A stretch of DNA of 64,000 nt from Amoeboaphelidium protococcarum (Eukaryota > Aphelidiomycota > Aphelidea): positions 930,001-994,000 of the forward strand of contig JALECJ010000005.1 of assembly GCA_023515745.1 (NCBI GenBank), given 5' to 3'. How positions within the stretch are numbered: position 1 is the first letter of the stretch; every line of letters begins with the position of its first letter. Of the stretch, positions 47,664 through 59,434 are shown piece after piece. Position numbers and translations under genes: made by a program. The notes beneath the pieces were generated by a model that saw only the letters and a program-made list of their open reading frames with translations, made no database searches and was not told the origin of the DNA.

Positions 47664-49265
47664 TCATTCCCATTCAATGGTGGCTGGGGGTTTACTGCTG
47701 ACATCGTAAACGACACGGTTCACTCCCTTCACTTCATTGATTATACGACCAGAGACGCGCTTCAGAAAGTCGTACGGCATTTCAAACCAGTCGGCAGTCA
47801 TAAAGTCTACACTTTCCACAGCACGCAAAGCCACCACTTGCTCATAAGTACGTGAGTCGCCCATCACACCGACACTTTTGACAGGCAGGAGTACGGCAAA
47901 TGCTTGAGCAATCTTTTGATAAAGGCCAGCCGACTTCAATTCCGTGATGTAGATATCATCAACCTAGCGCAAAATTTATAACTACTACTCATTAACTTCA
48001 CCCAGAATTCTGATGGCCAGAGCCGGTCCAGGGAACGGATGTCTCCACACCAAATCCTTGTCAATGCCCAGAACTTGACCCAACTGGCGAACTTCATCCT
48101 TGAACAACTCTCGCAAAGGCTCGATCAGCTTCAACTTCATATCAGCTAGCAGACCACCGACATTGTGATGCGTCTTGATGGTTGCACTTGGCCCCTTGAA
48201 AGATATAGACTCAATCACGTCTGGATACAGTGTGCCTTGAAGTAGATACTCATACTATCCGCCCTTCCTAGTGGCGAGAGATGCCTCTTTGGTTAATCTC
48301 TCCGCCTCCTCTTCAAAGACATGGATAAAAGTATTGCCAATAATCTTTCGCTTCTACTCTGGATCAGTGACACCCTTCAAAAGTCCGAGGAACCGACTAC
48401 CAGCATCCACTACATTTAAATTGATACCCAACTTATCACCAAGGAGTGATTTCACCAACTGCGCCTCATTCAATCGCATCAATCCATTATCAACTAGAAT
48501 AGCATGAAATCTATCCCCAATAGCCTGCTTCATCAGTGCTGCAGCCACAGTAGAATCCACACCACCACTCACAGCACCGATGACTTGAGCCTCATTGCCC
48601 ACGATGGCGCGGATCCTCTCAATCTCCTTGTCAATAAATGAGCCCATAGACCAATCGGCTTTGACTTTGCACACACCGATAACGAAATTGCGCAAAAGAT
48701 CAACACCTCGCGGAGTATGTGTCACCTCTGGATGGAACTGAATACCATAAATCTATTTCTGCTATGAGTAGACTGCTGTCATTGGAGATGTTAAAGTGTG
48801 CGCAACAGTCTGGAATCCAGCCGGCAGTTCGCTCAATTAATCACCGTGGCTCATCCAAACCTTGAACACGTTATCGGCGAATCCATCGAATAGCGGACAT
48901 TAATGATCCACCACCAGATTAACAGTCGCGTGCCCATACTCGCGATGCTAACAAGCAGCGACTTTACCACCCAAATGCCACGCAATCTCCTACAAACCAT
49001 AGCATATACCCAGGATAGGAACGCCCAACTCCCATATGGCAGGATCAACATGCGGCGCCTCAGGATCATACACAGAGTACGGACCGCCAGATAGAATTAT
49101 ACCAGCAGGCTTAAAATCCAATTCAGACACTTTCTAAGTGCATGCAGCAAACTCACAATACACGCCCAACTCTCTCACTCTTCGCGTAATCAAATGTGAA
49201 TACTACGATCCAAAATCCAAGATGAAAATAGTATCAAACACCTAATGCAACTTATCGCTTGTCAT
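47664..49265 (-). CDS. GUA1: GMP synthase (glutamine-hydrolysing)
   Basis: Converts XMP to GMP with glutamine and ATP. 533 residues, single exon. GATase domain (about 10-200): [20 protein letters not shown], nucleophile Cys in ILGICYGLQ, and [13 protein letters not shown]-PPase domain: PP-loop [17 protein letters not shown] near residue 233, then [11 protein letters not shown] and the C-terminal dimerisation region with [16 protein letters not shown] and KPPATIEWE at the very end, exactly the family C-terminus. Fungal length is about 525-540. Catalytic residues are intact. Confidence 0.97.
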
Positions 49266-49665
49266 ACTGAAATGTTATATACGAACGTATGTTATAGTCA
49301 ACCGACAAGTAAATAGATGATCAGCGTGAATATCAGCTTATGAACGAACAGAAAGAGTCAAACGCGAACAATGAGCAAAAAGGAGAGAGAGAGATCAACG
49401 ATCGGCGTTGATTGAGACGAGATGATCTCTGTCGACTCAAAACACTGTATAGAATGCATGCTTTCTATCGAATGACAGCAGATTTCTACTTGTTTATCTA
49501 AATGTAACAAAAATAAGGTGTTTTCAATATGTAAAAGTGAGTCATTAATAGCCAAACTAGGCACCATGGCAGTTTCGATGTACATTTAAAGCGTGCTCTG
49601 ACAACACCAAGATAAAATTTTCGCGGATTATAAGGGGACAAATACAGACAAAATGAAAGCTATAT

Positions 49666-50352
49666 TCATTAATTGTTACTATTATGTGCACCTCTGCCAC
49701 CTCGCCTCTGACCAGTTGTTGACTGGCCACGTCCACCGCGTCCTCGTCCTCTGACAAAGTTACCAGCCTGAACGCGTTTCTAAAAGTCTCTCGCCTTATC
49801 AACAATCTACAGGTATCACGTTACACCATACAACACCCGCACATCTCAACTCTAAACACACACGCACACGACAAACTCGAATAACACGATCGAACGTTTC
49901 ACTCGAGCAAGTTGCCGCGTCAGTTTAATGAGCGAGATAGAGCGTTATAGCAATAATTAGTTATTCATCAATGATTCTGCAAACTACACTACAAGTCTTA
50001 CCTCGTCCCCAACACGAATGTATTTCACAGACGTTCCTCTAATTATAATCTCATCCAACTTCCAAAATTGATCACCATCCTACTCACTCACACACATACA
50101 TGATTATTGCATATTAATTCATACTCTAAAATAAATAAAATATTATTCTTACTGCTGAAGTGCAAATGGCGTCTTTCAATATTACATTCATCCACGAGTC
50201 GGTAGAGTCTAGAGTTCCATTATACGTCTCGCCATTCTTCAATTCAACCAGCTACATTCAACTCAATATCTATTGATTTTCTTATTACTACCACTAAATG
50301 TACTTACAATCGAGCTGCCACGAGCAGCCATCATCAAAGAGTTTGGAATCAT
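49666..50352 (-). CDS. LSM4: LSM4, subunit of LSm2-8 / LSm1-7 rings
   Basis: Four exons; introns 50307-50252 (56), 50152-50080 (73) and 50001-49807 (195 nt, the longest confident intron here), all GT...TAG. Spliced length 120 residues. Sm1: [33 protein letters not shown]; Sm2: [16 protein letters not shown]. The C-terminus is an RGG tail ([17 protein letters not shown]) typical of LSM4 and involved in U6 snRNP and P-body function. The N-terminus ([15 protein letters not shown]) aligns with MLPLSLLKTA of relatives. Confidence 0.93.
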
Positions 50353-50605
50353 ATCTATTTGAGATGAACTATATAGCAGATATCAATTTCCACGGCAGAA
50401 GTATATTTCTCGTCAACTGAATAAAACGCGGGAATTCTCAGCGAGTTCTCGTTAAAAAGTCTGCTGACTGAGAACAACAACGACGACTTGACACGCTGTT
50501 TAAAAGTCGCTGTCTGTCTGTAAATTTGGCTTGAAGTTTTATAGAGATTTGGTTAACAGTTGATCAGACTTAATTGCTTGATGTCTCGTTCTATCGCTGT
50601 TATAA

Positions 50606-51433
50606 ATGACTTTTTTTGCAAAGTTGTAACTAGACTCTGAGCATTAGAGGAAATTTTAGCCAATCTTGGTGTATTTTGGTGATCTGGATCCAGAATCCGT
50701 ATTGGAAGATGAATATCTTGTCGATGATTTAGTGAATATGGCTGCACCTAGAGATAAAGTTATAATGTCAGTATTTGTTAAGCAAGTTTTACGTCCAAAG
50801 GTTAAGTCTATGAAGGACTCTTAATCTGTAGCTAATAGTACGCGTTTCACCACGCAAAAGTATTTCAGAAATGGTGTACTCCGTCTTTCTAATGGTGCAC
50901 TATGTTCCTCTGCTTATCCAAGTTTAGGGAAACCCACCTGCAATGATCTGGGTGAATTAATTAAGACTATGGTTCCCAAAGGCTAGCTGATTAAGCAATT
51001 AGATCTGTCATGTAATATGCTAATGTCCTGCGATGTTAAGGTAATACGAGAGACGATAGAAAAGTGTGACGCGTATTTTAATGATCGTTTTATACTGCAA
51101 CTAAGACGCAATTAGATTCAAGGCGTCGGTACTTATCAGCAAGAAGTACGCGATGAAATTTTCAACTTGGTCAATATGAGTAAACTGGTATTCTTAGAGT
51201 TGACAGGTAACTAGTTTTGTACTGTGGACTGTAAAGACTTTTTTCTTCAAATCACTGTTGATAGTAATTTGTGCAAGAACTTGATTTGGATAAGTGATTA
51301 CAATGTCGCAACTTATGGTTGGCGCAAAATGGTGACTGGCGACTAGGTGGCGGATCAAATAGAAAGGCATCACAATCTTTATTACGCGCAATTGGACAGA
51401 GCAGGAAACTTTATTGATAATGCTTAGTAATGA
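50606..51433 (+). CDS. Leucine-rich-repeat-like protein of unknown function
   Basis: 275 residues, single exon, ATG 50606, TGA 51431-51433. Residues about 120-215 show LRR-like units (GQLIKQLDLSCNMLMSCDVK, FILQLRRNQIQGVG, KLVFLELTGNQFCTVDCKDF). The N-terminal 100 residues (LVYFGDLDPESVLEDEYLVD) and the C-terminal 50 are unassigned. Divergent from LSM4 across about 250 bp. LRRs indicate protein binding; nothing more specific can be said. Confidence 0.65.
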
Positions 51434-51602
51434 ACTGTATCATTGATGAAAGCTTTTATAAAATCGTGTATAATTTTGATATCTCGATCGACTGTAAACA
51501 TCTTGCTCTTCGCGTTTAAAGGAGCGTTTACCACTTTTCAATCTTCTCTAACTTCGATCACTCTGATTTACGATTGATCGTAGAGAGTTGAATTTAAAAG
51601 TA

Positions 51603-52973
51603 ATGAGCGCGTCATAGTTGCCTAGTGGAACAAAGTTGTCACCTGCTAATTAATTATTGCTGACATCCACCGGGATATCTGACTTGGATTCTCTGCTTGG
51701 AGGCGGTCTACCTGTTGGCAGTGTGATTGCTGTGCATGAAGATGAGACTCATAATGCTTAGTTTGCGCATTGCCTGGTGAGATATTTTCTATCACAAGGA
51801 CTGGTTGGGCATAATCATGGAGCGATAGTATTTAATGGTTCGTATCGCTGTCTCAATGCTGATGATTAGCGTAATAGAGTCGTGTCCGAGTGCTATGGTA
51901 TATACTCATCGGATGGCGGCACCTCTCAAAGTGTCGCGTCATTGTCTTCGTAATAATAGAAGCAAAGTGGTAAAGAGAATGTGCCTAGTAAAATGAAAAT
52001 AGCTTGGAGATATGAGAATCTAGGCAAAATTAATGGTGATAGTGATGATTAGCAGCAATAGTAGTAGTAGTAGTAGCATGAGAAAGGGTCCCGTCCGAGA
52101 GTATCTGCGTTTACAAAGATTGCGCGATCACCTACCGCCGGTAGTGGTAAGACTTTGACTATCGGTGCAAGATCAGGCGCCAATTCCATTTCGGCCAATA
52201 GCCCATAAGCTAAAAGTATCACATCTCAGCCATAATACTGTGCAGTGTTTGATCTTTCCAAAAAGGCAACTGTGAATGACGTGGGGGATATCAACAGGAT
52301 ATAAATCTTGGATCCATTCAGTGGTCAAGGCGGTGAAGAAGATCCATATCATCTATTATTGCAGCAGATTGAATATCATCTTTTGACAATGTACCGGGAT
52401 AAAGACTAAGATCTAATCAATGAATAAAGAGTTGTCAGAATAGCGCTAAATAGTCTTGGTAGTCCATTATTTGGTGAGGATTTGGAGTTGACGCGTCTTT
52501 GTCGATTTCTCATATCACTCAGAGCCTTAGTTCGGTAGTATCCGGCAGTCTGTATGATTACTCTTCCATCTAATGCTTTATAATGGACATAATCTTTATT
52601 ATAACGCGTAAATTACATGGTGGATGCTGTCATCAATGTAAAAGCATATGGCGGTGAAGACTAATCTTATTTTGCGAAGGAGTATCATGGCCAGATTCGG
52701 TTGTGCAAATTGTTTAAATTGAATTCTCTAACCGAGCCTAATAGCTATCTGGTGGCCAAGAGAAGCAGTAGATAGTTGGCTGGAAGTGGTAGTAGTGGCA
52801 GTGCACTCAATTCATCAAAGACTAAAGATGACACGTTCCTGTTCAAATGTCGTCGGCGAAAGCTGTGCATTGAGCAGGTGCATCTTCCTCCTGAAATTGA
52901 TGATAATGCATCACGCTCTCAAGGTGCAGCACCTTCACTCACTGACACATCATCTAAATCTTAAGATTGGTGA
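51603..52973 (+). CDS. ELP4: Elongator complex subunit ELP4
   Basis: RecA-like subunit of the Elp4-5-6 ring, needed for tRNA wobble-uridine modification. 456 residues, single exon. N-terminal LLTSTGISDLDSLLGGGLPV then GSVIAVHEDE matches ELP4 (STG...LD-LLGGGL.VG). No Walker A, as usual for ELP4. Mid-protein Ser/Gln-rich insert includes six consecutive TAG codons (52059-52076) read as Gln. C-terminal motifs LCKLFKLNSLTEPN and FKCRRRKLCIEQVHLPPEI are family-typical. TGA at 52971-52973. Confidence 0.9.
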
Positions 52974-53122
52974 ATGAATTTAACTTTTATATACTTGTTA
53001 TGGATTATACGTTTTTAGATCTTGAATCTTCTCACGCTATTCTTCTTTACAGTAGTTGCTCTTATAAAACGATCTTTTGGTGATTATCGCTGAGACTAAA
53101 GTAGCTAGATCAAAACAGTGAT

Positions 53123-54522
53123 ATGAGTTTAAAGTAAATTTTGGGAAAGTAGTTGCAATAATTAAGGAGCGATGGACTGTACAAAAGTGAAAGGATTATT
53201 GCTAGTCCTCAATCTGCCAGAGTCAGACTTGCTCAACAATAGTCCAATGCCTCAAGCGATGTTCACTTCAACGTTGATGGTCGTCGCGTTCTGAACATGT
53301 GCGCTAACAACTACTGTAAGACTTTTATATACTATTCGGATTATGTTATTTCAATAAAGAATACATGTTATCGTAATGTTCTATTATGTGTGTAGTGGGT
53401 TTGAGTAATCATCGACATGTTATTGAGAAATCTCGCCAGGCTTTGGATGAATTTGGCGCGGGACTATCATCAGTGAGGTACGTTAAAACTCTCTGAATCT
53501 AGACTTCTTATGCATTATCTGAGTGTAGATTCATATGTGGTACTTAGACTATTCATAAGTAGCTAGAGTAAAAGCTTACTTAGTTCCATGGGACTAGCGA
53601 CACTATTCTATACCCGTCGTGCTTTGATGCGAATACTGGCCTGTTTGAAGCTATACTGACTTCGGATGACGCGGTACTATCTGATGAGCTTAACCATGCC
53701 AGTATTATTGATGGCATACGCTTGTGTAAAGCGAAAAGGTATCGCTACAAGAATAGAGATGTACAGGACCTGGAGAGATAGTTACAACAGGCCACTCAGG
53801 ATGGTAGTAGAGTCAAGTTGATTGCCACGGATGGAGTATTCTCAATGGACGGCACCGTTGCTCCTCTGCCTGAAATTGTCCAACTGGCCAAGAAGTATAA
53901 AGCTTTGGTGTTCATTGATGAATGTCATGCCACGGGCTTCTATGGTCAGAATGGTCGCGGTACTGCCGAGTATTTCAATTTGAAGACTGGCGGTGGGGAG
54001 GATGCGGATGTGCACATCATAAATAGTACTCTTGGAAAGGCACTTGGTGGTGCGATGGGTGGATACACCACTTCATCATTACCGGAAATTGTTGACATTT
54101 TGAGATAGAAGGCCAGGCCATATCTGTTTTCTAATTCTCTGGCGCCAGCTGTCGTGGGGAGTGCATTGGGTGCTCTGGATGTTGTAACAGGTCATGAAGG
54201 TGCAGATTTGCGCTAGAAGTTAATGTCTCAAGTGAAGCACTTCAGGGATTCTTTGAAGAAGGCCGGATTCCAGTTGGGTGGTTCAGATGTCGAGTTGCAT
54301 CCCATCTGCCCGGTTATGATTTATGATGCTCAAAAGACGGTCTAGATGGCTGACAAGTTGTTGTCTGATCACGACATTTATGTAATTCCATTCTCATATC
54401 CTGTTGTACCTAAAGGAAAGGCTAGGATACGCGTCTAGCTCAGTGCATCACACACTAAAGATGATATTGAGGCCGCTATTGATAGCTTTATTCAAGTGGG
54501 TAAAGAGGTGAAAGTTATATGA
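53123..54522 (+). CDS. GCAT: Glycine C-acetyltransferase (2-amino-3-ketobutyrate CoA ligase)
   Basis: PLP enzyme of threonine degradation, joining 2-amino-3-ketobutyrate and CoA to give glycine and acetyl-CoA. Three exons; introns 53316-53395 (80) and 53478-53528 (51), both ending GTGTAG. 422 residues. VRFICGTQTIHKQLEQKL (fixes the second splice), [67 protein letters not shown] and the PLP lysine in [14 protein letters not shown] (about residue 259) are all present; end of family includes RIRVQLSASHT. Highly conserved over the full length. May be mitochondrial, though no strong presequence is visible. Confidence 0.95.
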
Positions 54523-54631
54523 AAATAAGAATAATAAATGGGATTTAAATGAATTTATACTCTTTTTTTAATTATATTGAAGCACTCATTGTCAATTCAT
54601 AACCATATTCTTCAGAACATTCCACTCACTA

Positions 54632-57600
54632 TCACTATTGAGGCATACCAGCCAACTCTTGAATTGTGGTAGCACCAGCCTTTGGCTCTTTGTCTTCTTC
54701 AGCCACCTTTGAGTTTCTCTGCTTCTGACCTTCCCGTGCCAAATCATACAATCTCTTGGCAGTTGCAGGACCAGTCTAATCAACCAAATCCTTGAAAGAG
54801 CCATTCTTCTTTTCCAGCAGAGTAACAGGATCATCCAGCTCCAAGATCTTACCTTGATCCAAGACTAGCACACGATCAGAGTCAATGATGGTGTTCAGAC
54901 GATGAGCAATGGTCAGCACTGTCACATCCTTGAAATTCTCGCGGATAGCAGTCTGAATGAGCAGATCAGTCTCGGGACTAACATTGGCAGTAGCTTCGTC
55001 AAGCACCAACACCTTGGTCTTTGCAAGAATAGCACGCGCAATACAGAACAGCTGTCTCTGACCAAGTGAGAAATTCTTACCATTCTCAATGACAATAGTC
55101 TCCAGTTTCTCAGGTAACTGGGAGATATTAGCACTCAGGTGAACAGACTCCAGAGCCTTCCAGATTTCTTCATCAGTTGCATGATTGAAAGGATCCAAAT
55201 TACTGCGCACTGTACCCTTGAAGAGGACAGGCTCCTGAGGGATGATAGCAATCTTGGTTCTCAGATCTTCCAAGCCCAGCTCAGAAATGTCCACACCATC
55301 AATTGTGATCTTACCCTCACAAGCTTCCACAATACGGAGAAGTGAGATGAGCAGAGTACTCTTACCACTACCTGTTCGGCCTACAATACCAATTTTTTCA
55401 GTTGGGTAGATATTGAATGAGATGTTCTTCAATACCTTGACACCGAATTCAGAGTACTTGAGTCCGATATTCTCAAACTTGATGAGACCCTGTTGTGGCC
55501 ATTCATCAGCAGGCTTCTTATCAGGGATGTTAGCAGGAGCTTCAGGTGCAACATTATTACCGTAATAGTCGATTTGACCCACGGAACTCATCTTACCAAT
55601 CACTTCACCAATCATACGCACAGACCATTGTAGAAAGACCAGCATCTGCAGAGCGTTAGACAAAGCAAGACCAGTGGTGGACGGCATCTCTGGTGTATTA
55701 CGGAAAAGAACGCAGCAGAGAGCAGTAAAGTAGACGAATAAAGATGACAAAAGATCCAGATTCAAAGCAATCCAACTCTTGACAACATTAGTAGCCAGCT
55801 AGCCTTCATGATTGTCATCCAACTTGGCAATATTCATGTCGTCAAAACGCTTCTATGCATGATAGGCACGGATTGAAAATAAGCCTTCCAGAGTGGAAGT
55901 CAAATGAGCATAAATAGGTGGCTTGGTGATAGCTTCCAAAGACTTGGTAGCATTCTCAGCTGGTGCAGAGTAATAGACAACTAGTGAAGCAATGATACAA
56001 AGACCAATAGCTGGGGCCCAGACAAATGGTACAATAGCAGCTGGGAGAATGAGAGCACCGAGACCCAGAGGAATGTACTGCAGAGCTTGCAACATTGCAT
56101 CAGGCACAATATCATCAACCAGCAGGAGATGCTTGGAAAACGCGGACAAGATTCTACCGAGAGGAGTGGAGTCGAAAAAGCTCATAGGCGCTCTCATCAC
56201 ACTGTGGAAAAGGGCCTTATGCAATGCAATACTCTTCGCCCTAGTCTGCTTACTAAAGAAGTATCCACGCAAGAAGACACCAACGGAAAAGAGCACACAA
56301 GACGCACCATAGACACCAATATACACCGCATCGGAGAAGCCACCGACACGAGGAACCCACAATCTCAACCAATAATCAGATGCAATTCTGACACCATGGA
56401 CCAGGAAGAAAAAGATGGCAATGTTGTAAAAGGTGAACTATCCCCAAGCAGACTTTGCATAAGTGACGAAATCACCAAAGCCAGCCTTATTAGCACTAAC
56501 ATCTTCCTTGACCAATTTACCACGCTCCAGAGCTAGAGCCTCCTCATCGAAATCGCCCTAAGTCATAGTGAAAATGGACAACTCATTCGCCTAGATCGTT
56601 CTGTTGACATCATGATGGAAATTGGCTCCACCACGCAGGACACTTCTCTGATGTTTCTCGATCAGATTGGACACAGTCTCATCATTCAACTCAACATTCT
56701 TGCGGACACTCAACTGGTGGATATCCTGCAGAGATAATTGCGAGTTTGCCTTGTCCTTACCACGAGACTTGTCAACTAGGACCTCGAGAGACTTTGGAGC
56801 AGCCGGCTTTAGAGAAGACTATGCCTTGCTAGGTTTATCTTCATCAGGAATTTCAAAGTCATCCTGATTCAACACCTCAGCTTCATCATCCACACCTTCA
56901 GCTGAAGCTTCAGCAACGTGACTCTGGATGAGACGCTTAAACTCTGAGGATTCCGACATGAGACTCTCGTAAGAGCCCTGTGTCTCAATCTCGCCATCTT
57001 TCATCATGACGACCCAGTCAAAGTCCTTCAAGTATTGCAGCTAATGCAGAGACACAACCATAGTCTTACTCTTGCAGTGCTTCATGAAACATTCGTTGAA
57101 AATGTGAGAGCCTACATGCTAATCCACAGCAGATAGAGGATCATCAAGCAAGATAATTTCACAATCATGATGGATAGCACGAGCCAAATTAACACGCTGA
57201 CGCTAACCACCAGATAAATTAGCACCACGTTCAGCAATCTCTGTCAAATCACCAGCAATCAACAAAGTCAAATCACGCTGAAGAGCACAGACTCTGATAG
57301 TCTCCTTGTACTTCTTTTTGTCATACTGCATACCAAACAGAACATTTGATCTCAAAGTGTCATTCAACAGCCATGGCTCCTAACTAGCATAAGACGTTGT
57401 ACCATACACTTCCAATTTCTGGCCACCTACCTGACGAATCTCACCAAGCAGAGCAGAGATAAGGGAAGACTTACCAGAGCCAACATCACCAATGATAGCC
57501 ACTTTTTAACCTTTCTTGGCCTTCAAATTAATGTTTTTCAAAGTTGGCTTGTCACCATCAGAGCCATCCCACTTGAAGTCAGAATTGTCGATCTTGAACG

Positions 57601-58909
57601 CCAGATTGTCGTTATCATCACTCTTCTCCTGCTTGGTAATCTTCAATCCTTCAACTTCATCCAGCACGAGAAACTGTCCCATCTTATTCGTAGCATTGAT
57701 AGTACCGACGGTACCTCTCACTGCCATAGGAAGCATGAAGAAAGGATAACGTAAAGTGTTCAGCACAGACAAGACCGCAAAAGACACAGCAGCAGTGAGC
57801 TTATTCCCAAGACCAACATACATACCAAGAGAACACAGGGCCGCCAACACAGGCACTGAGAACACAACACAAAAGTTGATAGTTCTTGCAATCATGCCTT
57901 GATAAATGAGGCTCATCTCCTACTCGCGCAACTCACTGATCTTCTTGGTGAACGGCTTTTCCCAAGCATAAAACTTAATCAGTTTGATGGCAGTCAAGAT
58001 CTCAGACATGATGTGGACTCTCTCCGTAGTGATTCGAGTCTATTACTTGTTCAAATTAAACTGCTTGCTACCCAAATACATTTGAATCGGCAATAGCAAT
58101 AGAATCATAATCAGGGCTGGCACAGCAGAGACGCCAATCTCGTAGAAAGTGATTGCAATAATAGCTGCAGTCTCCAGGAAAGCAGACCATAAGAAATGGA
58201 AATTGCAGACACCATCCACAACACGCTGCAAATCAGTATTCAGCAGATTGATAACCTCACCAGCACCACCAGGGATACGACTCAATCTCAAAGATTTTCG
58301 GTATATCAGAGACGAGAGTGCGGCCTGAACACGGATAGCCACTCGATTACATTCAGCGTATAGCTGATGAATAGCTATAGAGGACAACAGAGCAGATATC
58401 AAAACAGCAATAGCCCAGTAATGACCAACACTGATGTCTTGATTAGATGCGACAAAGGCAATCGTCTGCTTCAGAAAGTAATACGCACCCAACCAGGTGA
58501 AGGCCGCCCAAAGCAACTTCCAAATACCAATCAGCGCGTAATACCCACCATAAACTTCAACCAGAGCCTTAAGCACAGAGGGATGCTCACCTCTGGTCTT
58601 TGGGTCACTAGACTTCCACACGGAGACTTGATGATTCCAAGCCTTCTCCATGTCATCGGCATTCAAGCGAGCCTACTCCTTAGAGGACAGACTGTAATAG
58701 ATGCTCTTGAATGAAGCAACATGACGAGCCTTATGACCAATACTGTAAACGAACAGAAACAGCCAGTCAGAGAGAAACCATGAGCCTTTCAATTTGATGG
58801 CTGATTTCTTATCTTTCCCGTTGCCACCTACAGAACTAGTGACTTGATCCGGGTGCACAACTTCAAGCTTATGCACGCCACCATTATTCGCAGATGGTTG
58901 AGCAGACAT
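54632..58909 (-). CDS. Full-length ABCC (MRP/YOR1-type) ABC transporter
   Basis: 1,425 residues, one exon, TGA 54634-54632. TMD1 about residues 80-430, NBD1 about 440-660: Walker [17 protein letters not shown] (near 478), signature [15 protein letters not shown], Walker [16 protein letters not shown]2 about 790-1080 and NBD2: Walker [17 protein letters not shown] (near 1181), signature [15 protein letters not shown], Walker [25 protein letters not shown] without an extra N-terminal TMD0 is the short MRP/YOR1 layout; Asp instead of Glu after Walker B in NBD1 is usual in ABCC. Exports organic anions or drugs across plasma or vacuolar membrane; substrate not predictable. The nearest ATG (58909) gives [11 protein letters not shown]. 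Confidence 0.95.
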
Positions 58910-59434
58910 TGAATTCACAATAAGCTTGAGAGATTATTTGCGATATGAGATGCTTGTAATCGTCGATAAGAGTTAAAATTAGTTCACACTGTGATGGAAG
59001 AGGAATGAAAGATGGATTTCCCAAATTGGCAACAAAACTGATCGATTTCGTTTCATCGGCCGTCGCTGATTGACCAGTTGCCATTTCAGTCGAATCACTG
59101 TTTCAGCCTCGTTTAAGTCACACAAATTTGTGAAACTGATTTTGTAAAATTTTATGATTGGAACATTCATTGTTTAAACTATAAGCATAGAACACTGCGA
59201 AAATCCGATAACTTATTGGGTCAATATAGCTATTGATTAATCTCGTGTTGTAGCCTTTCAGTGCACGATGTTATTTAGTTTTAACTCTCCCACATACGGA
59301 TCCGTGATTTTCATCTCAATCCGGTAACGTGATATGCCTTTTTACTCCCAACGTAAAAGAATTATGACTGACCTAATCTTTCAGTAATAGCTTCTTCTAT
59401 TATTATATTCATATCGGGGACATTCAAGTAAATT
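58910..59434. promoter_or_regulatory. Upstream region of the ABCC gene with an overlapping upstream ORF
   Basis: 525 bp between the ABCC start and the stop of the next gene (both minus). A 73-codon ORF on the minus strand (ATG 59084, TGA 58865-58863) overlaps the ABCC start in another frame and could repress translation. No other feature recognised. Confidence 0.35.

Noticed and set aside
48271-49094. Plus-strand ORFs across 48.3-49.1 kb
   Set aside because: Antisense to GMP synthase, whose frame is intact and catalytically complete.
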